Position numbers and translations under genes: made by a program. Positions 1 to 10,226 of a stretch of DNA of 64,000 bases are shown here, one piece after another. How positions within the stretch are numbered: the stretch's first letter is position 1; every line of letters begins with the position of its first letter. Origin of the DNA: Perca fluviatilis (taxonomy: Eukaryota > Chordata > Actinopteri > Perciformes > Percidae). The notes beneath the pieces are model-generated. The model saw only the letters and a list, made by a program, of their open reading frames with translations, was not told where the DNA came from and did not search any database. The stretch spans positions 1,178,001 to 1,242,000 of the forward strand of contig NC_053133.1 of the NCBI RefSeq assembly GCF_010015445.1, written 5' to 3'.

Positions 1-530
1 ACAGGTTAGAGCTTACACACTGCCTGCGTAACACGGCGAAAACGCGCACCTGCTAGAAATAGAACCGACGCCTATTTTTCACGCGACACGCAAGCGAGTT
101 TGAAGCGTTTCCAGGCAAAATAGAAGAGGAAAAGATGTTTATATGTCGTTTTGACACAAATGCATATTAGTAAATGACATGTTGATGTTTGAAAGTCTCT
201 AGGTTTTGATATAAATGCAGACATATAAATGTAATTTAAAAAAATCTATTCTCTAATATTGCACCTGTCAATACAGAACGAAATATTCTGTAGCCTATTT
301 TGCCGTCAATACTGCCGACGTTGTCTTTGCTGTAATCAAATCAGTATATATTTACGTTTAATATGGTATTTCATTTTATCAATGGGAAACATGCATGTGT
401 ACAGACGAGGCTAGCAGCAGCAGCGCCGTGTCAGACACGTTTCTGGTGTGTAAAGACATAGAAAAATCCACGCAGCTGACACGTAACAGAAACGCCACGC
501 TCACGCCACGCAGGTAGTGTGTTATCCACC
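1..530 (-). mobile_element. PIF/Harbinger-type MITE, truncated by window edge
   Basis: This is a non-coding repeat whose reverse complement is present at 63415-63961, where both ends are visible. The shared blocks include the segments around AACGTCGGCAGTATTGACGG and the terminal CAGGTAGTGTGTTATCCACC (compare CAGTGTATAACCGGCC). The right end here is at 530, followed by TTA (531-533), which fits the TWA target preference of PIF/Harbinger elements. The left end lies outside the window. This copy carries about 60 bp near its right end (around 455-515) that the other copy lacks. It has no coding capacity; the 92-codon frame inside it looks spurious. Confidence 0.75.
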
Positions 531-533
531 TTA

Positions 534-1296
534 TGATGCAATTGTTTTTTACTGCACCACATTCTTATGAAAATACCCTGAAATAAAGAGCTTTCTTTCA
601 CTGGGATATTGAAAGGCAACACATCAAAGCAGTGTGATGCACCGGAGGTGAGAGCACTCCTCACTATAAATAATACAGCTATAAAGATTAAAATGCATAA
701 CCCACTCATCAGGACTCATTTGTGATTTAAAGCACTTCTCCAGGAAATTAAAAACTGGAGATCATGCCCAAATTGCTTGAAAGTAAGTTTGAACAGTTTT
801 TTTTGTGGCAGAACAAAGGTAAGATATCCTGAATCTATTTTAACGTGTACTTTGAAATAAATTAAGCCTATCAAATATGAGGGTTTATTGATGCAGAACT
901 TTTTTTCCCCTCTAAAGCAGTGCCTATTTGATCCAACTTAAAGGAGATATCTTCCCCGCTCTGGTGTTGTTCACTTCTTATAATGGAATTTAACAAGTGT
1001 ATTAAAACACATGAAACTCATCATCTTAACAGTTTCGACCATGCTAATGCTGTAATCCAATTTAGCAAAGTTACATTTGTAGATGATGTGCACTCATTCT
1101 AGATTCCAAGTCATGTTAGTAACTACACACAGAATGAAAGGAATTAAAAGATGACAAACATTCTCATAATGTAATATTTTGGCCCCACTAGTGCGTTTCT
1201 ATAAACACTGTGGGGGTGTTTAGAGAAGACATATTGTTTACCGTCTTCAGATTCATACTTGTATTTCATGTTACTACTAGAACATGTTTACATGCT
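534..1296. other. Unassigned AT-rich stretch
   Basis: I see no supported gene, RNA or terminal repeat here. Composition is AT-rich with short homopolymers. It is probably intergenic or intronic sequence. Confidence 0.5.
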
Positions 1297-1334
1297 TTAA
1301 AGGACAATTCCGGCGCAAAATGAACCTAGGAGTT

Positions 1335-2325
1335 TTTATTTTTTTTATTTTTATTTAGGTTTATTTAACAGGGACAATGCACACTAATAATACATAAAGA
1401 AAATGTACAGTGTGCCAGAATTAGCCAAAAGGCTACTTTACATCTGCTGTCCCTGGACAGATTGTACGATGTCACACCTACAAAGATAAAAGGATTATAA
1501 AAGTACATATAAGTTTAGTCCAGTACAAGTAAAATTGACTATCAATGTTAAAAGAAATAATCAAACATATAAACAAAAACAGTTGATCAATATCAACATC
1601 AACACCAACACACACACAAGCCACACTGTCAGCCCAACAACCTCATAGGCATAGCACAATTGACACAAACACAAACCGGCAGGACAGGAAAGACGAGATA
1701 GCAGCAAGATTTTGTAACTACATGTAATGTTGACAGTCCTGATTACCTGTTAGCCACTTCCTTAAGTTAAATTTAAAAGAAACATAAGTTTTAAAATTCC
1801 TAATGTCAGTAGGAATGAGGTTCCATTCACGAGCAGCCCTTACTGAAAAAGCTGTTTGACCAAATACACTTTTCCTCAGCGGAACAATGCAGTCACCTCT
1901 TGCTGCACTCCTTGTAGGTCTGTGAACATTTTGTACTGCGTTTACAAACTGGCTCAATACATGTGGAGCCAGTCCATGTAGAATTTTGTACATAAGACAG
2001 AGATCTGTATATCTAATCAAATTTTCGAAACTTAAAAGGTTGTATTTTTTTAAAACATGACAATGATGATAGTCTATGGGTTTCCTATCAAGTACTTTAA
2101 GAGTTTTTTTATATAAAGAGAGTAGTGGTTTAAGAGAAGTGTTGCTTACTTGTGACCAGGTTGTCAAACAGTATGTGATATGGGACAAAATCATAGAATG
2201 CATAAACATCATTGCAGCCCTTGTTGACATGCAACTGCGGACATGTCTAAAGTTTGCCAGGTTAAACTTAATGTGATTACAAACCTTCGTAATATGTGAT
2301 TTAAATTTAAGATTGTTAATAACAA
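1335..2325 (-). mobile_element. 5'-truncated CR1/L2/Rex-like LINE, nested in MITE
   Basis: The fragment is bounded by a 7-bp duplication AGGAGTT (1328-1334 and 2326-2332). On the minus strand it ends in an A/T-rich tail (the T-rich run at 1335-1360 on the plus strand). The 3' untranslated part spans about 1361-1717 and the coding part 1718-2325. The 5' truncation, target duplication and A-rich 3' end are hallmarks of target-primed reverse transcription. The insertion happened after the MITE was already in place. Confidence 0.8.
1718..2325 (-). pseudogene. LINE ORF2 C-terminal fragment (post-RT region)
   Basis: This is an open frame of about 200 codons encoding the end of a LINE pol protein. 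Recognisable pieces are SHITYCLTTWS (the region after the RT thumb), LMYKILHGLAP, and the terminal block with SVRAAREWNLIPTDIR, typical of CR1/L2/Rex-like fish LINEs. The RT catalytic domain is absent because of 5' truncation. The first codons of the open frame (2326-2350) come from the host MITE, not from the LINE. The frame is free of internal stops, which suggests a fairly young insertion. No function is expected from this fragment alone. Confidence 0.8.
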
Positions 2326-2540
2326 AGGAGTTAATAACATAGTGTACCAAGTCGACCGTTCTCTGGGATCTGTTTTCATGCTAATCTAATCGAAACAAGC
2401 TAGCGCAAACCACTGATTAGCTTATAATGCTAGTCTCTGGGGCAGATGGTAAAGTAAAAAGAAAGCTATTTCTATACCACTAACGAAGCTCAAAATAGCA
2501 CCACACACATGTTCATTTTGCGCTGGAATTGTCCTTTTAA

Positions 2541-3294
2541 TGTTCAAAAGCTCATGGCTCCTGTGCCTGTATTCACCCTCTGTCTGGGACGCCTTTTTGT
2601 AGCACCTGCCACTTTAAGCCCCCTCCGAATGACAGAAAATACGGAAAAGCATAATAGGCCTTAATTATTCAGAGAACGCAATTTAGTGTTTTCTTTTGTG
2701 TTAATCTTCATGTTCCAAAAACACTTTATTGATGCAGGGAGAGGTCCAGACGGTGTAGCTGCTGTATTACTATACTGTCTCATTACCTGTGGCTAACTTA
2801 ACAGGCCTGTAGACAGGGGGGGATTGGTTTGATTCGAAAGCCCATGTTATCAGAATAGTCCTGTTGGGAAAGACACTGAGACACTGTTAATCCAAAGATA
2901 AGACCCTCCTGATCATCAAAATATTAAGTCCTAGGTAAACCCAACAGAAGTTTCACATTTGTGTAGCTTGTCAAATAAAGTGCAGCTAAGTCTTCATTCT
3001 GTTTACCAGTCAAAGGCTCACGTACTCTCTTCTCAGACTGGAAGCGGTCAAAAAGTTGAATCTGTCTCAACTTTTCACCACAAGCAGTTGCTTTTTTTCA
3101 GAACCCCCCTGTGGCCCCCACCGTCTAAGGCCACGTTCGGACTAGATCAGGCCGTCTGGCGAAAACAGTCAGTCCTCACATTCATTTTTTGGGGGTAGTG
3201 GGTTTAGGCTCGAGCAGTGGGGGATGCATCCAGGAGTTCAGTAGTTACAGAGTCACATTTTCAGAGTCATGTTTCTGGCCACCTGACTTATATA
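2541..3294. other. Unassigned stretch
   Basis: I see no gene or element boundary that I can support. Several short frames occur but none resembles a known protein. Confidence 0.4.
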
Positions 3295-3382
3295 AATCAC
3301 ATTCACTCTCTTTTAGCTCTGTTTTTGGTCTTCAATAACTTCAAATATCTGGCTCTTTAGCTGCTAAATGCTCGACTATGTA

Positions 3383-5011
3383 CAGTGCCTTGCGAAAGTA
3401 TTCGGCCCCCTTGAACGTTTCGACCTTTTGCCACATTTCAGGCCTCAAACATAAAGATATAAAACTGTAATTTTTTGTGAAGAATCAACAACAAGTGGGT
3501 CCCAATTATGAAATGGAACGAAATTCATTGGCTATTTCAAACTTTTTTAACAAATAAAAAACTGAAAAAGTGGGCGTGCAAAATTTTTCAGCCCCTTTAC
3601 TTTCAGTGCAGCAAACTCTCTCCAGAAGTTCAGTGAGGATCTCTGAATGATCCAATGTTGACCTAAATGACTAATGATGATAAATAGAATCCAGCTGTGT
3701 GTAATCAAGTCTCCGTATAAATGCACCTGCTCTGTGATAGTCTCAGAGGTCCGTGTAAAGCGCAGAGAGCATCATGAAGAACAAGGAACACACCAGGCAG
3801 GTCTGAGATACTGTTGTGGAGAAGTTTAAAGCCGGATTTGGATACAAAAAGATTTCCCAAGCTTTAAACATCCCAAGGAGCACTGTGCAAGCGATAATAT
3901 TGAAATGGAAGGAGTATCAGACCACTACAAATCTACGAAGACCCGGCCGTCCCTCTAAACTTTCAGCTCATACAATGAGAAGACTGATCAGAGATGCAGC
4001 CAAGAGGCCCATGATCACTCTGGATGAACTGCAGAGATCTACAGCTGAGGTGGGAGACTCTGTCCATAGGACAACAATCAGTTGTATACTGCACAAATGT
4101 GGCCTTTTATGGAAGAGTGGCAAGAAGAAAGCCATTTCTTAAAGATATCCATAAAAAGTAGTGGCGTTTAAAGTTTGCCAAAAGCCACCTGGGAGACACA
4201 CCAAACATGTGGAAGAAGGTGCTGTGGTCAGATGAAACCAAAATCGAACTTTTGGCAACAATGCAAAACGTTATGTTTGGCGTAAAAGCAACACAGCTCA
4301 TCACCTGAACACACCATCCCCACTGTCAAACATGGTGGTGGCAGCATCATGGTTTGGGCCTGCTTTTCTTCAGCAGGGACAGGGAAGATGGTTAAAATTG
4401 ATGGGAAGATGGATGGAGCCAAATACAGGACCATTCTGGAAGAAAACCTGATGGAGTCTGCAAAAGACCTGAGACTGGGAGCGAGATTTGTCTTCCAACA
4501 AGACAATGATCCAAAACATAAAGCAAAATCTACAATGGAATGGTTCACAAATAAACATATCCAGGTGTTAGAATGGCCAAGTCAAAGTCAGACCTGAATC
4601 CAATCGAGAATCTGTGGAAAGAACCGAAAACTGCTGTTCACAAAGCTCTCCATCCAACCTCACTGAGCTCGAGCTGTTTTGCAAGGAGGAATGGGCAAAA
4701 ATGTCAGTTCTCGATGTGCAAAACTGATAGAGACATACCCCAAAGCGACTTACAGCTGTAATCGCGCAGCAAAGGTGGCGATACAAAGTATTAACTTAAG
4801 GGGGCTGAATAATTTTGCACCCAATATTTCAGTTTTTTATTTGTTTAAAAGGTTTGAAATATCCAATAAATTTCGTTCCACTTCATGATTGTGTCCCACT
4901 TGTTGTTGTTTCTTCACAAAAAATTACAGTTTTATATCTTTATGTTTGAGGCCTGAAATGTGGCAAAAGGTCGAAAAGTTAAAGGGGGCCGAATACTTTC
5001 GCAAGGCACTG
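3383..5011 (+). mobile_element. Tc1/mariner transposon, IR/DR type, defective
   Basis: The element is 1629 bp with terminal inverted repeats of roughly 215 bp beginning CAGTGCCTTGCGAAAGTATT. It is flanked by the TA duplication (3381-3382 and 5012-5013). Long inverted repeats with the transposase between them are the standard fish Tc1 plan. The outer ~90 bp of the arms match almost perfectly, indicating moderate age. It could still be a substrate for a related transposase. Confidence 0.93.
3774..4794 (+). pseudogene. Tc1-like transposase, broken
   Basis: This encodes a cut-and-paste DDE transposase of about 340 codons when all frames are followed. The start is taken at ATG 3774 (MKNKEHTRQV), but an in-frame TGA follows at 3804-3806. 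Downstream are a paired-type helix-turn-helix region (KISQALNIPRSTVQAIILKW), a GRPSKL AT-hook-like motif, a WSDETKIEL segment with the first catalytic Asp, FQQDNDPKHKAK with the second, and a DLNPIENLW segment with the catalytic Glu. Frameshifts are visible near 4140, 4240 and 4590, and the terminal part reads through several frames to the stop at 4792-4794. The first stop is the sort produced by CpG decay of an Arg codon. It is not functional. Confidence 0.88.
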
Positions 5012-5649
5012 TAGCACTAGCTATCTACGTTTTTCAGCCTGACAGTTGGTGCCCACGCAGAAACCATGCTTGATGAGCGGAGATGGCAGGCGGAAAAACT
5101 AAAAACTATAAAGTTTTGAAAAATGCCAAAAAGCTAAAAAAAGAGCCGCAGAGGTGGTTGGTAATTATGTGTTTGTCACTCAAAACAGGTAGATACGTGT
5201 TGATGTCAATACAGCCATACAGGCTTTAACACAATTCAACAGACAGTTATTTGGACCCTGTTACAGCGCGACGGTGGTACTGTCCGTCGTTGAAGCCGGG
5301 GACTGATTGTAACGGAGTATAGCAGCACTTTTTACTGTGAAAAATCACCAAATAACCCTCTGGGGTCGAGCAGGATTACAATCAATTTGTCATGTACAGT
5401 CAGGTCCATAAATATTGGGACATCAACACAATTCTAATAGTTTTGGCTCTATACACCACCACAATGGATTTGAAATGAAACGAACAAGATGTGCTTTAAC
5501 TGCAGACTTTCAGATTTAATTTGAGGGTATTTACATCCAAATCAGGTGAACGGTGTAGGAATTACAACAGTTTGTATATGTGCCTCCCACTTTTTAATGG
5601 ACCAAAAGTAATGGGACAGATTAACAATCATAAATCAAACTTTCACTTT

Positions 5650-6666
5650 TTAATACTTGGTTGCAAATCCTTTGCAGTCAATTACAGCCTGAAGTCTGGA
5701 ACGCATAGACATCACCAGACGCTGGGTTTTATCCCTGGTGATGCTCTGCCAGGTCTCTACTGCAACTGTCTTCAGTTCCTGCTTGTTCTTGGGGCATTTT
5801 CCCTTAAGTTTTGTCTTCAGCAAGTGAAATGCATGCTCAATCGGATTCAGGTCAGGTGATTGACTTGGCCATTACATAACATTCCACTTCTTTCCCTTAA
5901 AAAACTCTTTGGTTTCTTTAGCAGCATGCTTCGGGTCATTGTCCATCTGCACTGTGAAGCGCTGTCCATTGAGTTCTGAAGCATTTGGCTGAATATGAGC
6001 AGATAATATTGCCCGAAACACTTCAGAATTCATCCTGCTGCTTTTGTCAGCAGTCACATCATCCATAAATACAAGAGAACCAGTTCCATTGGCAGCCATA
6101 CATGCCCACGCCATGACACTACCACCACCATGCTTCACTGATGAGGTGGTATGCTTTGGATCATGAGCAGTTCCTTTCCTTCTCCATACTCTTCTCTTCC
6201 TATCACTCTGGTACAAGTTGCTCTTGGTCTCATCTGTCCATAGGATGTTGTTCCAGAACTGTGAAGTTTTTTTCAGATGTTGTTTGGCAAACTCTAATCT
6301 GGCCTTCCTGTTTTTGAGGCTCACCAATGGTTTACATCTTGTGGTGAACCCTCTGTATTCACTCTGGTGAAGTCTTCTCTTGATTGTTGACTTTGATACA
6401 CCTACCTCCTGGAGAGTGTTCTTGATCTGGTTTTTTTATTTCACCAGGGAAAGAATTCTTCGGTCATCCACCACAGTTGTTTTCCGTGGTCTTCCAGGTC
6501 TTTTGGTGTTGCTGAGCTCACCGGTGCGTTCTTTCTTTTTAAGAATGTTCCAAACAGTTGATTTAGCCACACCTAATGTTTTTGCTATCTCTGTGATGGG
6601 TTTGTTTTGTTTTTTCAGCCTAATGATGGCTTGCTTCACTGATAGTGACAGCTCTTTGGCTCTCAT
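5650..6666 (-). pseudogene. Tc1-like transposase with two in-frame stops
   Basis: A single reading frame runs from ATG at 6666 (MRAKELSLSVKQAI) to the natural stop at 5650-5652, 338 codons, the expected length for a Tc1 transposase. In order it has an N-terminal helix-turn-helix (ITEIAKTLGVAKSTVWNIL), a GRPRK AT-hook-like motif, WTDETKSNLY with catalytic Asp 1, QMDNDPKHAAK with Asp 2 and PDLNPIEH with the Glu. Two nonsense codons interrupt it: one at about 6433-6435 after RRILSLVK and one at about 5869-5871 just before the WPSQSPDLNPIE block. No frameshift is apparent, making it the least decayed transposase in the window. Confidence 0.9.
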
Positions 6667-6828
6667 ATTGAGAGTTGACAGCATCAGATTCCAAATGCAA
6701 ATAGCACACTTGAAATGAACTCTGGACCTTTTATCTGCTCCTTGTAAATGGGATAATGAGGGAATAACACACACCTGGCCATGGAACAGCTGAGCAGCCA
6801 ATTGTCCCATTACTTTTGGTCCCTTTAA

Positions 6829-8988
6829 AGGGGTGATAGAATGCAAAACCGATTTTACCCTGTCATAGTTGAATAACGACAGTTCGGTGGGTAAATAGGA
6901 CATACATAGAAGCTCAAAGTCCCATTGACACCCCTTTACTATGAAAATCTCATATTTTGAAACTGCCGCTGAAAACGGGCGAATCCCAACAAAGCTGGAA
7001 GTTGACGTCAACCTCCCAAAAACCGGAACCTTTGTCAGCCCATGGGTGTATTAAGAGAACGGTCACGCCCCAACATTTACATTTACACAACTGACCTGAG
7101 ATCAGGTAGTCTTCCAAATCTAGGTCGCGCAGATCTCTGCTATTCCATTACAAAATTCACTTCTGAAACTTTTTTATGCGAGAAATCAACTATGTAAGGC
7201 TCAAATATGGGCCACTTTATGAAAATGGATGGCTAATTGCAAATTTTGTCCGACTGTGTGTCGGAATTCAGCGCCCGGTGCTGCCTGTGTTGTTGCCTCG
7301 CCCCGACCTGCCTTCCTTCACACACCCCGGCCTGCTCTGAGGAACTTGGAGCTCCGTCACGACTGGCAGCCCACAGCACTCCATACCCGCACAAAGTCAC
7401 CGGTTTTTGGATAATGGACTACTAAACGCCGGTGCCCTGACAGAGCTCCAGGACCTGCAGCTCCCCTCTTCCTGCTAGCTAAATGCCCGGTGTGTGTGAG
7501 TGAGAGCACGGTCAGCGAGCTTGTTACGCCAGCAATCTGTTACCACAGGTTTCAGTTAATCTTTTAATGTGTGTAATTATAATGTGTTGAGTTATTTAAA
7601 CAAACGATTGGGGAAATAAACGCCGCTTGTCCCTGAGTCTCATTGATAGAGCCTGCGGCTGGATGTAGCTCTATCAATGAGAGCTAGCTTTATAAGACCT
7701 TTAGGGAGATGTTGTATAAGTGGCGTGACGAAATTCAAACTGTAAATATACACAAATTTTGCGGAAAATGAAGCTAACTATCCGTGATTTGTAGCTAGCC
7801 AGATACACATAGCTAGGATTGAAGGGACAGTCATAGCTAACGAAACCCCCGCTGTTCACAAAAAATCATTAATTTGAAATCGGACACCGTTGTTAGCTTT
7901 ATAAGACATTTAGGGAGATGTTGTATAAGTGGCGTGACGAAATTCAAACTGTAAATATAAACAAATTACGCTGAAAATGAAGCTAACTATCCGTGATTTG
8001 TAGCTGGCTACACATAGCTAGGATTGAAGGGACAGTCATAGCTAACGAAACCCCCACTGTTCACAAAAGTCATTAACTTGAAATCGGACACCGTTGTTAG
8101 CTTTATAAGACATTTAGGGAGATGTTGTGTAAGTGGCGTGATGAAATTCAAACTGTAAATATACTTTATTTATGCCGAAAATGAAGCTAACTATCCGTTA
8201 TTTGTAGCTACACATAGCTAGCATGAAGGGACAGTCATAGATAACGGAAACCCCTAATCTTCACAAAAATTCATTAACTTGAAATCGGACAACCGTTGTT
8301 AGCTTTAAGACCTTTAGAGATATGTTGTATAAGTGGCGTGAAAAATTCAAACTGTAAATATAGCTACTTTAGTTATGCCGGCAGCTGACAGCCAGCCTAG
8401 ATTAACTGGAACTGTTGTAAGAGATTGCTGGTGTAACAAGCTCGCTGGACCCGCCGCTCTCACTCTCACACACGGGCCATTTAGCTAGCAGGAAGAGGGG
8501 AGCTGCAGGCCGGGGTCTGTGGAGGAAGGCAGGCGGGCAGTGAGGCAGCAACACAGGCGCACCGGCAGCTGAACTCCGACACACAGTCTTACCAAATTTG
8601 CAATAAGCCATCAATTTTTCGAAACGTTCCCATATTTGAGCTTTATATAGTTGATTTCTCTCCCCCAAAAAGTCTCAGAAGTGAATTTTAATAACGTAAT
8701 AGCCCGACAAACAATGTATAACTTTGCAGTGAGCCCTGCTGTCGAGTCTCCCATGTGTTTCTATGTAGTTTGCTCAAACCAATCAGCACGTAGCTCATTC
8801 TGAATATTAATGAGCATACCATATTTGGAAGAAAAGCTCTTGTTCCAAATAGAGCCATATTCACAGGGTAGTTAAGGGCCTAATAAAATAGCATTCGGGC
8901 AGTTTTCAGCCCAACCAATGTTATATACCCCATTAGGAGACCTTAAGGAACAGTGTAAAATACCCTATATAATCATTCTATCACCCCT
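6829..8988. mobile_element. TTAA-flanked fold-back element with internal tandem array
   Basis: The termini AGGGGTGATAGAATG and its inverse CATTCTATCACCCCT are flanked by TTAA (6825-6828 and 8989-8992). Long imperfect inverted arms continue inward: the block at about 7170-7310 (atgggccac...gtgttgttgcctcg) reappears in reverse complement at about 8530-8660. Between the arms lies a tandem array (7684-8380). No credible coding frame is present, so this is a non-autonomous element. Its arms resemble those of the element at 47363-48973. Confidence 0.82.
7684..8380. repeat. Tandem array, ~205-bp unit, about 3.4 copies
   Basis: The start TTAGCTTTATAAGACATTTA recurs near 7684, 7893, 8095 and (diverged) 8296, giving periods of about 208, 202 and 203 bp. 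Each unit contains GATGTTGTATAAGTGGCGTG and GAAGGGACAGTCATAG-like blocks. The last copy is partial and diverged. It forms the centre of the fold-back element. Confidence 0.85.
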
Positions 8989-9175
8989 TTAAAAAGTGGG
9001 AGGCACATATACAAACTGTTGTAATTCCTACACCGTTCAGCTGATTTGGATGTAAATACCCTCAAATTAAAGCTGAAAGTCTGCAGTTAAAGCACATCTT
9101 GTTCGTTGTGGTTGTGTGTAGAGCCAAAAAGATTAGAATTGTGTCAATGTCCCAATATTTATGGATCTGACTGTA

Positions 9176-9741
9176 TTTAGATTAATAGCTTAACACGTTT
9201 TTATCACACAAGCATGACTAAAATTATTGACAGAAACGTTTTATTTTACACTTTCTAAGATGTCAGCTGCCAAATAAGGTTATGCCGGTTATGCCGGTAT
9301 AACGTACAGGAGGTGCTTCAAATGATTCTAGACAGCAACGACAATTTCAGCAGCTCATCAAAACCCGAGGACTGGGACACTGGTGACGAGCGGTCATTTT
9401 GAACGACGACTCGATCCAGCTAAAGACCAGCTCACGGTCTGACCCACCATTGCTGCAGCGCTGCTCTTTTCTTTTTACTGCATACATTTTCTTCTTTTAT
9501 CATTGCTTGCTTTTTCATGGAAATAAAAAATTGTAGCATGTGTGTTTGTGCGGTGTGTGTGTGTGTGTGTTTGTGCGGTGTGTGTGTGTGGTTGTGCGGT
9601 GTATGTGTGCTCTGTAGCGACAACAGCTTCAGAGCAAGCTGAAACTGACGCTGCAGCAATGCTTGTGTTTTTATTACGCTCCGTAACATTACTTATTCCA
9701 CATTATATTATTTACTGTTTAGTCATTCAGAATATATTTAC
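9176..9741. other. Unassigned stretch with GT-rich tract
   Basis: No gene is supported. An imperfect GT/TGCG-rich microsatellite lies at about 9540-9610. Confidence 0.5.
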
Positions 9742-9861
9742 AGAAATTAGGATGCACCAGAAGAACAACAGCCTACAACTTCAAAATAGCAACGCAAAAC
9801 TCGCGGTGCACAGGCAGCTGAGCACAGAGGTGAAGCTGCAGGAGAGGAAACCCAACATGAG
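9742..9861 (+). other. Possible host exon (coiled-coil-like), weak
   Basis: A short open segment follows a plausible acceptor (TATTTACAG) and ends at a good donor (ACATGA followed by GTAAGT). It would encode about 40 residues with a polar helical character (EIRMHQKNNSLQLQNSN and VHRQLSTEVKLQERKP). I do not recognise the protein, and I found no convincing partner exon nearby; a segment at about 10620-10700 (SKPKTTQLDMFQQECDLK) is a possible neighbour but lacks a clear acceptor. It could equally be chance. Confidence 0.25.
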
Positions 9862-10162
9862 TAAGTAAAAACAGTGTAGAATCAAATGTAGCATTCTTCT
9901 AGCTGGTTTTTATGTGCATCTCCTCTTGTTCAACAGTAGCAATATAGATCTCCAAATGTAAATACATATTCAACTGCTGTATAATTGGTTATGATTTATT
10001 CAGCCATACCTTGTTGTGCATACAAACTTTTTCTTATGCTTGTATTTGTTCTGATCTTCTGTCATAGTCTGGGTATACTGTAAATGGTGTGGTTCAAATA
10101 AACGCAACAAAATTACTTTAGTCTTTGTCTAATGTATATACACTCTTGCATTCTCGTTTGAA

Positions 10163-10164
<2 letters not shown>

Positions 10165-10224
<60 letters not shown>
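10165..10224. repeat. (GT)n microsatellite
   Basis: An uninterrupted GT/TG dinucleotide run of about 60 bp that ends in a short G-run. Confidence 0.97.

Positions 10225-10226
<2 letters not shown>

Larger units (their letters stand above)
1301..2535. mobile_element. TTAA-flanked MITE containing a LINE insertion
   Basis: The termini are AGGACAATTCCGGCGCAAAATGAAC on the left (split here as AGGACAATTCC plus GGCGC) and its near inverse ending GGAATTGTCCT on the right. Both sides are flanked by TTTAA (1296-1300 and 2536-2540), so the target duplication contains TTAA. The element proper is about 245 bp; the remaining 991 bp is a nested LINE fragment (1335-2325). No transposase is present, so it would have depended on a partner in trans. 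The start TTAA-AGG matches the description of T2-type MITEs known from amphibians; the superfamily assignment is an inference. Confidence 0.8.
3295..5394. repeat. Unclassified interspersed repeat interrupted by Tc1
   Basis: The flanks of the Tc1 element (3295-3380 and 5014-5394) join into one continuous sequence once the Tc1 copy and one TA are removed. Parts of it (for example GAGCCAGATATTT-like and GAGCAAAACAGAGCTAAA-like strings) recur in reverse complement near 35580-35640, so it is a dispersed repeat of unknown class. I see no coding capacity. Confidence 0.45.
5397..9173 (-). mobile_element. Tc1/mariner transposon split by a fold-back element
   Basis: The termini CAGTCAGGTCCATAAATATT (left) and its inverse (right, ending at 9173) are flanked by TA (5395-5396 and 9174-9175). 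Subtracting the 2160-bp nested element and its duplicated TTAA leaves about 1.61 kb, the usual length for this family. Inverted repeats extend about 200 bp inward and include the block around GTGGGAGGCACATATACAAA. The nested insertion lies between the transposase start and the right inverted repeat, so it leaves the coding region intact. Confidence 0.92.

Noticed and set aside
7684..8380. Tandem array as a possible CRISPR array
   Set aside because: The units are directly adjacent ~205-bp repeats without spacers, in an animal transposon.
9542..9868. 108-codon plus-strand frame beginning in a GT-rich tract
   Set aside because: Its first third is translated microsatellite (Cys/Val repeats). Only the last part is kept, as a weak exon candidate.
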